Shown piece by piece: positions 38,070 through 51,600 of a DNA stretch of 64,000 nt. The notes beneath the pieces were generated by a model that was not told where the DNA came from, made no database searches, and saw only the letters and a program-made list of their open reading frames with translations. The position numbers were made by a program, and so were the translations under genes. Origin of the DNA: Himantopus leucocephalus (Eukaryota > Chordata > Aves > Charadriiformes > Recurvirostridae); the NCBI GenBank assembly GCA_003993805.1, contig RSEF01000031.1:56426600-56490599 (forward strand), written 5' to 3'. Each line of letters starts with the position of its first letter. Position 1 is the stretch's first letter.

Positions 38070-38188
38070 CTCCACTCAAAGTATTTCTGCTGGTGATCCT
38101 GGCGTGGTCCTTCAGCCGCAGCGTCATCCTCTACATCCTCCTCTTCATCAGGCGTGAAAACATTCTTGCAGATGTCGTGCCCGCCGCC
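38070..38188 (-). CDS. Candidate internal coding exon with an acidic stretch, unidentified protein
   Basis: I do not recognise this protein. On the minus strand a 119-base segment lies between an acceptor ('tgttctgtgcgacag') and a near-perfect donor ('gtggag|gtgagt'). It holds 39 complete codons plus two bases. Only one frame is open: GGGHDICKNVFTP, then an acidic run DEEEDVEDDAAAEG, then RQDHQQKYFEW. The segment has about eight CpGs in a CpG-poor region, consistent with a conserved exon. On the plus strand the same bases read as a hydrophobic string (VFLLVILAW...), which is the complement of an acidic sequence, but good splice sites exist only on the minus strand. Its end phase does not fit the candidate at 34554-34741 directly. 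Confidence 0.38.
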
Positions 38189-41100
38189 CTGTCGCACAGA
38201 ACACAGGAAGGAGCCATTGAAATTATCAGTCAGTCCCACTGCCCACAGAAGAAAATATGGGACCAACTTGGAAAGCATGAAATTAATCATTAGTTTTACA
38301 GCTGCCTTTGGCTCTTGCAACCATGGAGAATTCAGGCTCTTTCTCTAAAGTGTGCCAGGCAGAAGAGTTTGCAGCAGATTACTGGTTCAAGGTTTTGCTA
38401 CTTAAAAATAAAGTTTTGATTAATTTAGGAAGCGTTTTTGTTTTATTCTTTTAATATTATAAATGATAACACCGAAGTGTGCATGTGACTTACAAGCAGC
38501 CAGTGTGGCCCACTAAAAACTTGTTAAACTGCAGTTTCTGAGGCTCCTTAGGCTAAACATTTCACTAGACCATCTCAGTAACAAGCACGGAAATTAAAAC
38601 CAAGGGGAAGTTTCAGTAGCCCCTTCATTTTCTTTTCGAAGGATTAATGGTAACTGCTTTATTTGCTTATGAAGAGCTCCCATGTCTCTCAAAACTGTTA
38701 CGAAGAGTAGAGTTTCTTTTCCCTGCTCCCGTCTCCTTTCCTTTTCAAGCGGTCGCGCACGCACACCGGGCAAAGCAAGGGGCTATCACTGGATCTGCCT
38801 TGCAGTATCAAGTTGCAGTGAGTTTGCAGCTTGGCTGAAAGTCCAAGCTGGAACCAGATGACTTACTTCACTACAGTTTCTCATGACATCTCGGTAATTA
38901 ATGTCCCAGATCTCACTCCATCTCCTCTCTGAGGAGAGCAGCTCTTATTTAATTGCCTCATAATGTATACTCAAAATGAATACTTGCCTAATTGTCCCTA
39001 GACAGATGGTTGGATGAAAGCCTGTGAGAAAGCATATAGGCTGTAACACTGAATAAAGGCCCACAAAGCACAATAAAGCAAAACCTTATAACTCTGTTAC
39101 TCTCTAATCCCATCAAAACAATAAATTTATTTTTTAAGAACCTCGAGTAACAAATTAAGAATAAAATTCTGCTATATGCTCTGTTTCCTCACCCCTTCAG
39201 CTATATAGAATAAGATCTTGAGGCAGATTTCTTTAACGCAACAGCTTAAACAGGAAGGGATAAATTTTCAAAGCACAGTATGATGCTTGAGCCATGCTAC
39301 TGCAGTTTGTGGGACAGCATTGGTATTTAGAGACAGTTAAAGAGCAAAAGCCCTAAGTGAGGTGAGTTAGTAGAGATTTGATATCTGCAGCAACAGTGGT
39401 ATTTTATTAATAACCTGCGGCCATTGTGCCACCAGTGTGGCCACGGTGTGTAAATAAAGAATACATCTGTGAAAATCACACTGTAAATGAAAATCTTGTG
39501 AATGCAAAAGGTTACATTCAATTATTCAATATTCAGTAGAGTTCAAAATTATTCAAATGTGCTTGACATCACTGATTCTAAGCATTACCCAGGCTCAAAG
39601 ATTCAAGACCTTCCTCTTCCTGAAATAAATAGGTGTATCAGGGTTATAAGATTAGTTATTTCTAGCTATCTTAATTTATTCAAATTGATAATGTTGCTTC
39701 CATCATTTCTGTGCTACAAAGGGCAGGTTCTGGCCTGACTTCTCTCTCTGCCTTTAAGATAAGACCTTCTGTCAATCACATGCAAAACATGGACCCAAGT
39801 CCATCCTTGTCCCCTACTGTGTATTTTTGCAGTTGTGGGCAGAAACTTGTGTTAAAACACCTAATTTAAAATGCAGGATCAAGCTAAAGACCATGATTAA
39901 CTGTTGACTGATGTTTTTAGCCAAGTAAGAAAAAGAAAAATCGCATTTTAATACTTTGAATACTTTTTTCCTAACAGAACACCTGAATTTTTCACTTTAA
40001 ATGCTTGCTTGCTTACTCTTTGGAGGGAGAGGGCATTATATTAAATACCAACAAAACTTCCGTTTAAGCTAAAAGAAATTTTATTTTTTATTTGACTTGA
40101 AATATTCAAATATATCCAGGCCAACTTAGCCCCCTCCCCCCCCCAAAAAAAAAAGAAAATCCTGTTTGCAACTTCTCAACCAATCTACAGAGATAAAACT
40201 CAACCATTCTCACAGTTCTTCACAGCAAAACCCAGCTTGAATTGTAGTCCCATCTCACAGCCATGTGCCATACTGAGACTTCAGGACACACACAGAATTG
40301 TAAGTTTGCCCTAGCTGATCCCTTCAAATCATTAGATGGATGATGTAGCTCAGCACAGTAGGTGCTGAATCATAGCAATGGTTGTACTGTTTCAAGTCTA
40401 CAACTACAGACAAGTGTAGACAACAGGAAAACCCAGATTCAGCCCAAAGCTTGATACACGGTCCAGATTCTGATTTCAACAGTTTGCACACTTCTAGACT
40501 CTACTGAAGTCGAGACACAACATGCCCAATTTGCCAAAGGGCAGCAGCTTTGGGTGCTGCTACGGTGCAGAAGTCAGACTCTCTTAAACTGAATTCATTA
40601 CAAATGTGTAATAATACTCTATATTCTAAGAGGTTTGTTTTATTTTTTTTTCTGTTTAAACTGCATGAAAATCTTATGAATTCCCATATCATACCATTGA
40701 AATAAATCTGCTAAAAGATTTAGCATGCCCTTGGTAACTTTACAAGGAATAAACTCTATGCATAATATTTAACAAGAAAACAAAACTACTTGGCCAAGCA
40801 ATCTTTTAAAAATGGAGTAAAACTCATAAATTAAAAGATTTGTTGGTAATTCAGATGGCAGAAATATTATCCTGTCTGCAGTCTGTTATGAGATATTACA
40901 TATGCTGTACCATGAGTCAAATGAATTTAAAGAACTGAGCGTGTAACTTCATTTACTTCAAAACGCAGTTCATGTAGAGTACACATGTAATATGCACTTA
41001 CTGTGATGTTAAATGCTAGAAATGAGCTGTTGCTGTAACTTGGAAAGGTATGAGGGGGTTCTCCTCCCTCCAAAAATGAGGATTTTGGCAGACATTTCTG

Positions 41101-43689
41101 TTGTAGTTGTTTCTATGTATGCTGGGAGCTCACAAGAAAACCCCGACAGTTCCCTCAACAAGGAATTCAAAACAATATGCGAATACTTAAACTTTACTTC
41201 CTAAATGTTAACATCCTGGTGTGAACAAAAAGATGCTGAGCAACATGGACAGAAGAATACAGATGTTTTTATTTCTGAATATGGAAGATATATTTGACTG
41301 TGAGTCCATAACGCTGGTCTGTCTCTATACTACCTTTATCCCAGCACCAGATCACCACCTCATCAAAGAATTGCTCTTGAAATGGCTTTTTTTAAAGAAA
41401 ATGGCATGACCACGGAAGAGTCCCTTCCAGATCAAACCAATCTAGACATTCTTTCTTTTGTGTCTGGAACAGTATAGTTTTAGAGCTTTCCCTAAAATGC
41501 CAATTCCCTGTAGGAATTTCCTATAGAAAAAAACTATTTTGCATTGTAAAACACTAGAATGTGGAGCGAGAAAACCTCAGACCCCTATATTGATATTTTG
41601 TCAATTAAGATATCATTAGCAATCATTACAGAAAAAAAAAGGACAAATTTAAATTAAAAAGGAGTGATGAAATCTTGGCTCTGCTGAAATGCATGGAGAG
41701 TTGCACATGGTGTGCGAGAGTGCTACCTTAGATCACCATAAAGACACATTTAATTTTAATGTCACTTTCCTGAACAGTAATTATGATATTTTTTTTTATT
41801 TCATTAAAATTTAGTTTCAAAATTTTATTTTTTCAAGAAAAAAAGGGATTTTATTTGAAGTCAGCTGTCAACCTTTTAAGAAAGAAAGAAAACTGAATGT
41901 TTAATCTCTTAGCAAGTAGGAGCAATTGTAGAGTTGTGTACATTGGAAAAATACTGTTGCATAGTAAATTGCTACAAGCTCACTAATCTTGCAAATTAGG
42001 AAAAAAAAAACCTGTCTTCTAGGATAAAGAAGAGAGACTTTGCAAAGCTGCTGGCTTTTGATCTCCATCAGAGCTAAGCTTCTTGGTCTTCTATGCTGTT
42101 ATGTCTTATCATAGAGGGAGAAGTGGTGGAGGGGGGATGTTATTTTTTTAACTATTTGCCTTGAAGCAGGTTATTTCGATAATCTAAATTACCTAAACTG
42201 TGATTTAGACTTTAATTCAGATCTGTCCATTCTGAAGTTACCTAAAAGCTCTTATGCAATTAAATTAAAACCTTTTAATTAAAAAGACATCTTAGATATG
42301 CTGGCCATTTTCTAACTCTCTTTCCTGAAACATGTAGGTTCTGCCAGCTTTCTTCTCCACAGCAAGAGCTCCTTCTCCCTTTTATTTGATATGTGCTGCT
42401 GAAATCGGTTAGCTGTTAAGAGCACAACTGAGGAGCTCTGCACTCAGACCCTCAAATAAATCAGGAGAAATTCCACTGCCGCTATTTGAGATGCACCTCC
42501 AGCAGAAAAACAGCAAGACAGTCCAGAAGTTGGGAGACTTCTGTAATATATCACAAGGTAAAATAAATGCAACTGGATCCTGAAGCAATTTCAGCTCTCT
42601 GAAGAGGGTGGAACTGGAGACTTTAGAATTGCAGTTGTTCTGGCACCACTTCTCTGTTAAACTAAACTATTTACAGTGCACAGTAGTAAGCTGCAGACAT
42701 TACAGATCCCTAAAGATCTTTCTTAAAATAAAATTCCATAGCAAACACAAATCATTTATTTCACAACACACGTGCTCCAACACAATTTAATCTGGAACAT
42801 TCTACAACTTTTGCTTTGTTTTCCAATTTAAAATGTTCAGTTTGGAAATTCTTGCAGTCTTTCCCTGCTTCCTGTATCATTCCACTCTAATCTTTATGCA
42901 CAGTTGAGGAACACCATCTTTTGCCAGTAATCTATACATTCTGTCCAAAACAAATGCCTTCTGGCCCTGATGTGCAGAGACTTTGCAACCAGCTTTTTTA
43001 TGGACCACCATGACCAGCCAGGCTTTCTAGAAGCAAGCAACGTACTACGAAAACCCTACACTGATTCCTGTTCAGACACAATGGGTTTTCATCATTACAC
43101 AGCTTTGAAGTAAGTCTACCTAAAATAACTCTACCTGTCTTCACACTATATAAAAAGTTAATATTTCATTTGGAAAACAGTCTGTCTTTTTCTCTCTGAA
43201 AATGCTTACGATGTTGCAAATACAGCAGCTTTCTGATGGACCTCAATATCGATGGCATAAAAGAAAATAATAAATACTCTGAGCAAAATTATTATCCTAG
43301 TTTTTCCATGCAATATATATTTAATGTTTCGATAGATAGTTTTTCAAAGGAAATACCAGACAAGGTCCAGGAATAACTGTGAGAGAAGGAGATGCTATTC
43401 TGCAAATGCACTATATTTGGCAGTAAAGAGCTTTTCAAGAACATCTTTGAAGAAGGAACTCGAGAATGGCAGGAAGAGTCAGAAGAAGAGAAAAAACAAA
43501 TATAAATAGAGGCAAAATTATTTCAATTTGTTGGGATGAGAGAACAGTATGAAGAATTTCAGAGGATTTGAAAAACTACAGCTATACATCAACCTGGCAG
43601 ATGAAAGACATGCAAAACAATATGTATTGCAAGAAATAATGTCTTCTACAGTAAGAAAACCATTCATAAAAAAATATGGTGACACTATG
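38189..43689. other. Unique non-coding DNA
   Basis: No supported gene. A C-run passing directly into an A-run occupies about 40130-40160. A-runs occur near 41630 and 42000. Frames of 60-78 codons (38647, 39502, 40501, 41013, 41221, 42608) have no splice context. The segment at 43440-43690, just before the CR1 remnant, may be a further degraded part of that element. Confidence 0.4.
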
Positions 43690-44010
43690 GAGAGATCTCT
43701 GCAAGTATCTTTTGAAATGTGCAGGGACAGATGTGGGGTTTTAAGGATATATAAAGCATATGTGCATAAAATAATACCAAAGGGATCATGGAGTCACTCA
43801 GTAAATCAGTGGGGTACTCGTCTACAACTCTGGCTACTGTAAAAGACATGCTGTAACAATAGAAGGGTCTCAAAAGAATGGCATAATAACATGAAAAGGC
43901 TTCCATAAGAAAAGAAACTGGAAATATCTGGCATACTTAATTTCACAGAGGATACTCAGAAGAAGAGAAACGATAGACACATTTCAAGACTACAGTGACT
44001 GAGAAAGTAA
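43690..44010 (+). repeat. Ancient CR1 remnant, end of ORF2 and start of 3' region
   Basis: The order of landmarks matches the part of old CR1 elements that encodes the C-terminal end of the reverse transcriptase protein. They are 'ttttaaggatatataaagca' near 43739, 'aaataataccaaagggatca' near 43768, 'tcactcagtaaatcagtggg' near 43794, 'ctacaactctggctactg' near 43821 (the remnant of a 'cagttctggtc' block), 'aatagaagggtctcaaaaga' near 43858 (compare 'ggaaagggtccaaagaagag') and 'aggatactcagaagaagaga' near 43950. Many indels break the frame. The 97-codon frame at 43549-43842 overlaps it and is not a gene. Confidence 0.55.
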
Positions 44011-47000
44011 TTGCTTTCTGATTTCTCAAAATAATTACAAAAGCAAGAGACTATTCAATGACCTGACAGCAACTAATTGAAGGCTAAAATACATTCTTTT
44101 ATACAAGATTATAATAAAGTTGTGAAGTTAATTATCACAGGGTAACATTACAGCCCAAAATATACCACAGGTCCAAAATGTGTAGGAATTCCTATAAATA
44201 ATATGATCATCTCAACTGATAAGCAGTTAAGCCACTGGCTCCACAAAGTCCCCACACCATCATAAGCAGTTTGTGCTAACTGAAAAAAACAAAAAAAAAA
44301 TTACTGAAATTTCTCGCTGTTCTTTTGAATCACTTGATAGTGACCACTGTCAGCAGCAACAGCAGTGACGTATAAGCTGCCACGACCCTGCTGATTTGTG
44401 CTTGATGACACAGATGAACCCATGATGTTAATCCTACAAAGCTGCTAATTGACTTCTCAGAGCATTCGCGGTGTCCACACTTTTATAAGAAAAATTTTCA
44501 AGTGATACCCTGCGAGACCATCCAGCGGAAGGTGGTCCACAGCATCTTTCTTCAGCTCTGCCCAGCTGCAGCCGTTAGCTCCCACCACAGCCCACGCCAC
44601 CCTATAGACACAGCTCAGGGCAACCAACACCACTCTTTCCTACCCCTCCTTTCCAATAAGGGTTGCGAGTTTTGAATTAAAACTTAAATATTTTCACCGT
44701 CTGCATCCTTACTCCTGAAGCTAAAAATCATGGCTCTGAATCAGGAGCACTTTTACCACATTTTTAATTGAGCACACAGCTAATTACGTATCCCTACGTG
44801 AACAATATAAGTGCTTAAGGTTACATGGATGGTTAAGAACACAGCTGAACCCAGGTCTTCATTACAATTTTCTGGGAAAAATATTATTTTTGTTAAACAT
44901 TAGAGTGAATATGATAATGAAAACATCTGTCTTCTGAGTTTGAATTAAAGATAATAAGTACTGATGATCTACATTCACCACAGCCAAGTGACTAATTTAT
45001 AATGAGTGCTATAGGTGGAAAGGAATTTGAGTAATAAAATTGTTAGATTAATCTATTTATCCTCATTTTGTGTATGTGAATTTGAACCTACCCAGATCTT
45101 AAGATCTACAATTATATAATAAATTATAATTAGTCTTTCTTTTTTTTTTTAATACTGAACAGAAGATTGTTTGCAAGCATTTTGTTTGACTTTTTGGAAA
45201 ATCAGTACCAAAATCCTAGCCAGATTTCTTTTACTGGACACACACATCTCATAATACCACACGTGTTTACTAGTGAAAAATTATTTTAAAAGTGTATTCC
45301 AGCAATATGGCCCTAGAAAACTCTTTATACATTCAAATGTTACTTTACATGAGCTTTCTCATAAACTGATTTCAAATTCACAGGTTTGGCAAGGTTACTT
45401 GCCAATGTATTCATTCAACAAAAAAGTTCAGCAAATGAGTGCCATATACTCTCAAAGAAAATTCATTTTCTACTAAAGCAAACATGCTAGAGAAAATGTT
45501 GCAGTATTCACCTGCATGATATTGAGCTGTCATCAAAATTGTATAATTGCACTAAGTCTTGTCCAAGTGACCTCCCATTGGGAAATGCATCCTTCCATAC
45601 TAATGAAGTTCAATACAAAGTGCAACTTAGGCATTTGCATGTTAATGGATCTTTGTACATGAGACTGTTTATTCAGCATGTGAGAAATACTGAAAAGAAG
45701 GTGTTAACAGAAACCTTTAGCCAGAATAAGACAGGGTTAATTAGGACATATGGAATGGGATCTGAGTAACAAGAGACATTAAAATTAACCCTGTTTATCC
45801 AGCTATAGCAGGACAAAGGAGGGGGTGGGGGAAATCCCCTCTTTGACCTACACAAAGGCATTTTCTGCTATAGGATTCAAGGGCAATATTTTCCCACTGG
45901 CACAACTCCACCGGTGGCTGGGGCATTTGCATGGATAAGGCAATGTGTATCCATCAGTCCTTTCATCCCTTGTCTAGCTCCTCCCAAAAACTAAGAGAGT
46001 GCCGAAACACTGCTGCTGGGCAGAAACGTTTCTGGCAAGGTGAAAAAACTCTATCAATAAAAGTAGCAGCATGATATTTTTGGCAAAACTATATGAAGTT
46101 CAGGCCAAATCTATCAATATATGCCCTGATCTGCACATTTTACAGACACGTTTAATGTTAAAGCACTTGAGTAGACCTTACGGACGTTCAGGGACTCTAG
46201 TTAAGAGTCTACCTCCATGCACGGACCTTCTAGGAGATTGGGGACAAGGTAGTGGGGGGGCTATTATGATTAACCTAATGCCAAAGTGAAAGAAAAAGGC
46301 AAAATAAAATGAAGAATAGGAAGTCTGAGTCTTGTAGCAGAGTGTATCACAGTTTGGTAATTCTATATACATTTTTCAGACTCCATGGTGTATCTTTGTT
46401 TCAGGACAGGATGTAAAAAGGGCTTTTTCTTTCCTTTTGAACAGACTATGCTTGGTGACTTTTTTTCTTATTTGCCTTTTTTTTAAAGTATTTTAAATAT
46501 ATTACTCCTTGCTAATTTCTGTGGATAACGATTTCACCCCAGCATCACAGAAGGAATATTTGACCAGTACTTCTGCAAGCTTAATTCTCAGATGTTTTTA
46601 CCCTCTTTTTTCACAAATTGATAATTGATTACTGTAATCAAGGCAAGAACAGAGGAGTTAGTTTCTCCTTAGTTTGGTATTTCATACTTGCATTTCAGAC
46701 CTGGCACAGGTTTTTTTCATGCCCTAAAGCTTGTTTCTTTTCATAGTCTACCAGTTGCTGTTACAAAGGCTATAGCTCCTCCCTGTAAACTTTTTATTTC
46801 TAATCCTAGACCTTCAGACCCACAGCAACATTGTTACTACCATATTTCAAAGCAGATTTTAAAAATGCAGGTTAAGTTCCTGTTTCTAACAGAATATGGG
46901 TGCTTCGTTTATCACTCTGTGCATCTGGAAAGGCTCTCTTTTTCAAAAATTAAGTTTTATTTTCTCTTGCCTTTTTATTCTGGTATGTGCCAATAAATGT

Positions 47001-48435
47001 GTAGTTTACTCTGTGTAAGCAGAACTGCATTTGACTGATTGATATGAAGCCTCTGCTTGCTCAGCGGCAATGTATCTGTCATCCTGAAGGAAGCAAAATG
47101 ACAGAAGTGACAGCCAGCATGTAGGACAAGGATATCGAGAGAGCTGCTGTCTTCCTTGAGCATAATGCCACTAAAACGTAACAGCAGAAAAAAAGAAAAT
47201 GGTTGAACTGAAACGTCAGTCACAAGCATCTCTCTTCTCAGCATAGAAGCAATTGCTGCATTGTTCCACTTCAAAAATTAAAAATTCTGCAATGCAACAA
47301 CAAAAACCTGTTAGGAACGAACAAAGCAGTGAACACGTTGCTCTCTGCACTGTTTTGTGGAAAGAGAGGCTGCAAAGCACTGCGCTGTGATGCAAGGACT
47401 GACTGCGGTGCCGTCCATCAGGAAGACTGTTATTATCACTATACCACATATTTTTGGGGCTCAGGTCTATTGAAACTTAACTGCACTGGACCAACTGGGA
47501 TCACATTTGCACTGGAGAAACCTGCGTGACAATGAATTATTACCATGTTATTATTATGACTATTATATCAGTGTAGAGAATCAGTGGCTAAAACGTGGAA
47601 AAGAATGTCTCTCCATTACTGAAAATTGCCTGTGTTTCATGGTGGGTAGGATGAAAGAGACAGAAATGGAATAGAGTAACTAAAAGGAATAGCGCTCAGC
47701 CAAACTCCCACGTATACACTGCCACTTATGCAAAACAGATCGAAAGCTGTCTTCAGCACAGCACTACCTACCAGCCACTATTTACATGGCAACTACTTCA
47801 GAGGAACCAGAAGCCCCACTCTTTTTAGAAAACCTTCTGTTCTTCTAAGAACGAAAGGCATCTGTCATATGCTTCTCATGATGGTGTGTGCCTCAGCTTA
47901 TTACCGGCAGGAGAACAAAGGAGGCATTTTGCCCCAAGAATGAAGCAACAATAAACTTGCTCCCATTTCTTCCTCTGTGAGGGGGCACGTTTCTTTTTGA
48001 TCTAACGAGCATAACACCAACATGAGTGAACCTCGTTCAAAACTCTTGCAATCCTAAGGCATGTGACTACTTGAACATCAAGAATTATGGCAACATTTGC
48101 GGGGAGCTCATAACTTTAGGACTGTGGTGATTTATTGGCAGCACTGACAGTTGCCTGAGTTGCTTGCCATGATACAGGCCAGTTGCGTTCATGATAGATT
48201 GAGGTCATTGAGGGGGAGTGGAATAGGTCCTGTCATATATCCTTCATCAGGTTTTCATTTGTCTGTGAGTTAGGGTTGTGGTAGTAGTGGGAAAAGGGTC
48301 TCATCTGAATGTTTATTTTTCTAGCCTGAAGGCCTCTGTTCATTAAACATGCATGTGTTTGATACCTGAAAAGAAGACATCAGCGTGAGGGATTTGTGAC
48401 TCAACTCACTGACCTGTACTGCCAGTCAAATTTCA
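44011..48435. other. Unique non-coding DNA
   Basis: No supported gene or RNA. A perfect 14-base palindrome (agatcttaagatct) lies at 45094-45107. GC-richer sequence at 44480-44650 has no recognised content. Frames at 46071-46289, 46688-47274 and 47329-47529 show no motif or splice signals. Confidence 0.4.
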
Positions 48436-48513
48436 AATAAAGTAAAATTTAGAACTTGGAAGTTTAAAAAAAAAAGAAAAATCAAAAAAAAAACCCACAA
48501 AGAAAGAAAAAAA
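48436..48513 (+). other. AATAAA followed by A-tract (retrocopy-like tail)
   Basis: AATAAA at 48436-48441 is followed 24 bases later by an A10 run and then further A-rich sequence with scattered g, tc and ccc to about 48513. This spacing is what a reverse-transcribed polyadenylated RNA would leave. I find no recognisable coding body upstream, so the source could be a non-coding RNA, a 3' UTR-only retrocopy, or chance. Confidence 0.3.
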
Positions 48514-48591
48514 CAAATACTGCATAGAGCACTACAGGTCTTTGAACAGTCATGTGGACAAGTCTTTGAAATTGGTGTGCCCACCACATGT

Positions 48592-48614
48592 GTACGCTAC
48601 CCCACGTAGCGTAC
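48592..48614. other. Perfect 9-bp inverted repeat with 5-base loop
   Basis: GTACGCTAC, a CCCAC loop, then GTAGCGTAC form a perfect hairpin with two CpGs in the stem. It stands out in AT-rich DNA. It could be a transcribed hairpin, a palindromic protein site or chance. Confidence 0.6.
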
Positions 48615-51600
48615 TTCTCCCAGCCCACTGTTGAGTCTGTGTGCTTTGTTCAGCAGTGCGACAACAGCCAGAAGTCCTAAAAAGAATGGGTCCAGATTAC
48701 ACCTCCATGGAAAATGTCAGCAATACTACTCAGGATTTGCAAAATGGGGTCTTTCACTTGCGTGCTTCTGGTGGATGGATTAATTGATTTTTTCCTCTGC
48801 CTCACACTCACACACAAACAGGCATAGATAGGTACCGGGGTCCTCACAGTCAGACATGCAAGATCAGGCCCAAAACTCAGGACTCTTAATTTCTAAAATG
48901 CCATTCCTTCCAGTGTTAACTAAATAAATTTTATCACCTAGAGAGCATTTTCTAAAAACAGATAACCTCGAAAGCTGTAACCTTTTAACTTATTCTGTTC
49001 TTTTATCTCATTCAGCCAATCTGCCACCCCAGAAATGCATAAAGCAAGTGTGAAGATGGTACTTTTAGCTCTGTATTCTCCAAACCAGCCTGGGAAAACC
49101 AAATACATTTAGAAATCATGAAAACGGTGTACGATCACCAGAGGCTCCAGCACTGCAGACCAGGACTTGGAAACAAGCAATAGATGCAAAACCTTTCACC
49201 ACAGTAGGCAGCACGGATTTTACATTTCACACATTTATTAGTGTGTGTGTGTGGATACATGTGTGTGATGAACTTTCTGCAACCAGAGGCAGCAGAGAGG
49301 TGCTGTTATCTCCCAGTGAGGAGATAACTATTGTTTTTGCTAAGACAAACCCTCAGACCACACACTGTAGCTGCAATAATCAAGTGAAACCTTTCTGATG
49401 GCACATGCAGCTGGAGAATAACCATTAAAATACCAGCCCACATGTAACGTTTATCTATGTGGCTTTGTTCCTTCTTGTGCTTCTGTCAGGATAACGAGGA
49501 CTCATTAAAATCAATCCCCTTTCCACACATCTCTAATAGCAACCCAGTGCTCCTCACAGCCCAGGTGTGTTTCACTCAATATTAATGACTCGGATCAAGG
49601 CTGAGTAGAGGGGATGGTGATCTCCCATTAGCACCATCTGATGCAGACACAAGGTGGTGAAGCTACCCCACTCTTTGCACCAGTAGTATCTAAACTTTCC
49701 TGTGCTTTCTGCGATGCAATGGGTGTTTTCCTCAAAGGACCTCACAGACTGTTGCTATCGCTGTTGTGATGTCAGTGGCTAACACTCACCCCAGAGCTTT
49801 CTGAGACACCAGAGCCCCTGAGGAGCAGCTGGGTCTCCTCCCACCTACATGGAGGTAAAGCTAGAGCATCTCTGCTGAAACCAATTGAGGTTCAGCTGTG
49901 CCAGTGGAGCTGACACCTATTTACACCCTAACTCGGGAGTTTCTTTTTGCTACATAATTAGGCAACCAGGGAAATATGAAAACAAAATCAACTGGGTATA
50001 AGTAGGAATCCTTTAGGTATTGAAGAAGCTAATAAGGCCCGAACCTGCTCTCATTTGAATTTTATCAGATAAACAAAAAGGAAAAAAAATGACACACAGC
50101 TTAAACATATGCTTCCAATTTTCTCAGAACTAGTAAATGGAAAATACTGCTCTGTCATTTTCATACTTATTCTGCAGTATTTGAGGTTAGAGGTGGGTCA
50201 CGTTTCTGTGGCAACTACTGTGGAAACAAAAATTCATTGTGCTGTAGTCTTATGTTAATTAAAATCCATAGCATTAAAAAAAACCCCAAACAACTGTTTA
50301 AATACATTTTTAGGTATTTACTTCAGATTCAAGATCGAGTCAGTCATCCAAGTCAACTGTAATCTGCAAAGCAAGAGAAAGATAAATAATGAGTCCCTCA
50401 AAGCAAGTTACCTTTCTTAGTCTCCCTGTTACGTGAGAAACATGAATTAGAAGACTCTTTCATATTTAAAACTTCGCTGCTATTAACCACAATGGATATC
50501 AAAGATGTGACATGCAAGGCTTCAAGTTTGTTGTTTGTTAGGCAAAGAAATTAACTTATAACAATGTATTCACAAATCTCTTCCCCTCTACTTTAGAGAA
50601 ATCAGAGCTGCTGTTAAGGAGTCCATTTTCTTTTAGCTTGTTGGTTTAAGGGGTTTTTTTCTTTCTTGAAACAAATGAAAATCACATGCAACAATGCAAA
50701 TTCACTGTGCTTTATCCAACATCTCTACTATTTTATGCCTTTTAACTGGTGGCTCGATTTCCAGGGAATGTAAAATGCCTCTCAGCTGATTCCCTGGCTA
50801 CTTCTGCTGTTTACGTACCTGGTCACAAACTCACACTGTCCATATCTCCACTTTTAAAACAGACAGTGCTAGATGATAGATTTAAGCCTGATGTAACTCT
50901 TTGGACGGCATTCTAATGAATACCAGAAATATCGGTGACAACAGAGCAGGGAGAATCTGACTACAATTAAAGCTAGTTGTTAAGGATCTTTCCTGTTTCA
51001 TTTTTATAAATGTATCCATTAAATCAGATGGAATTTGTAAAATTGTGTTGAAAACTTTATGTTTGTGTGTTTTTGAGAATTTAGTACTCAGCAACAGATC
51101 CATACAAGCCTCGTTGCTCTTTTACACAGATTCCTTACTTCTAATTTCCCGTGCTAAGGAATTCTGGAAGCTATAGTTGATAGTTACAGGGATCTGTGTG
51201 ATCTAATGTCTATAATTTAGGTTACTGTAACCCTCATGCAGTGGTATCAGCTGTTATTATACCAGCTTTCAGCATTTTCATACACACGGGTTTAGGAAGC
51301 CTCTTCTGTCTTTTGTCTCTCAGAGCAAGGAAAACTTGGACTTCAGACTTCCCTGAGAAAGAGCTACACCCTACTAAGAGGAAAGTTTAACATGTCTTTT
51401 GGATTTTCACACAGACCTATGAAAGGTATAAGCTTTTGCGGATAAAACTGCAGCCTAATTTTTAATATCTGCCTAATCTTTAACTCTCAACGCCACTGTC
51501 AAGAAAAAGGGAAAAGAGATCATGTCCTGAGAGTGAATTTTGTCTTTGATCTGCTCTTCCTTAGGATCTTTTCCCGTTCTTTTGAAAATCTCCCTTGAGA

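Noticed and set aside
38066..38293. Plus-strand hydrophobic frame resembling membrane helices across the 38.1 kb segment
   Set aside because: It is the complement of an acidic minus-strand frame. Good donor and acceptor sites exist only for the minus strand.
43549..43842. 97-codon plus-strand frame
   Set aside because: It runs into an ancient CR1 remnant starting near 43690, so its second half is transposon-derived and out of the family's frame.
44820..44860. 'gatggttaagaacacagct', similar to the 5' part of MIR
   Set aside because: No B box or core region follows, so the match is too short to support a SINE call.
45078..45100. Minus-strand 'aggttcaaattcac' followed by 'aaaatgaggataa', resembling MIR pieces
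   Set aside because: The central SINE core between the two words is missing and the words are short. Coincidence in AT-rich DNA is likely.
49879..49935. 'ttcagctgtgccagtggagc' plus 'tatttacaccctaac', like a common sauropsid repeat
   Set aside because: The similarity is from memory of an unnamed repeat, short and without boundaries, so no feature was called.
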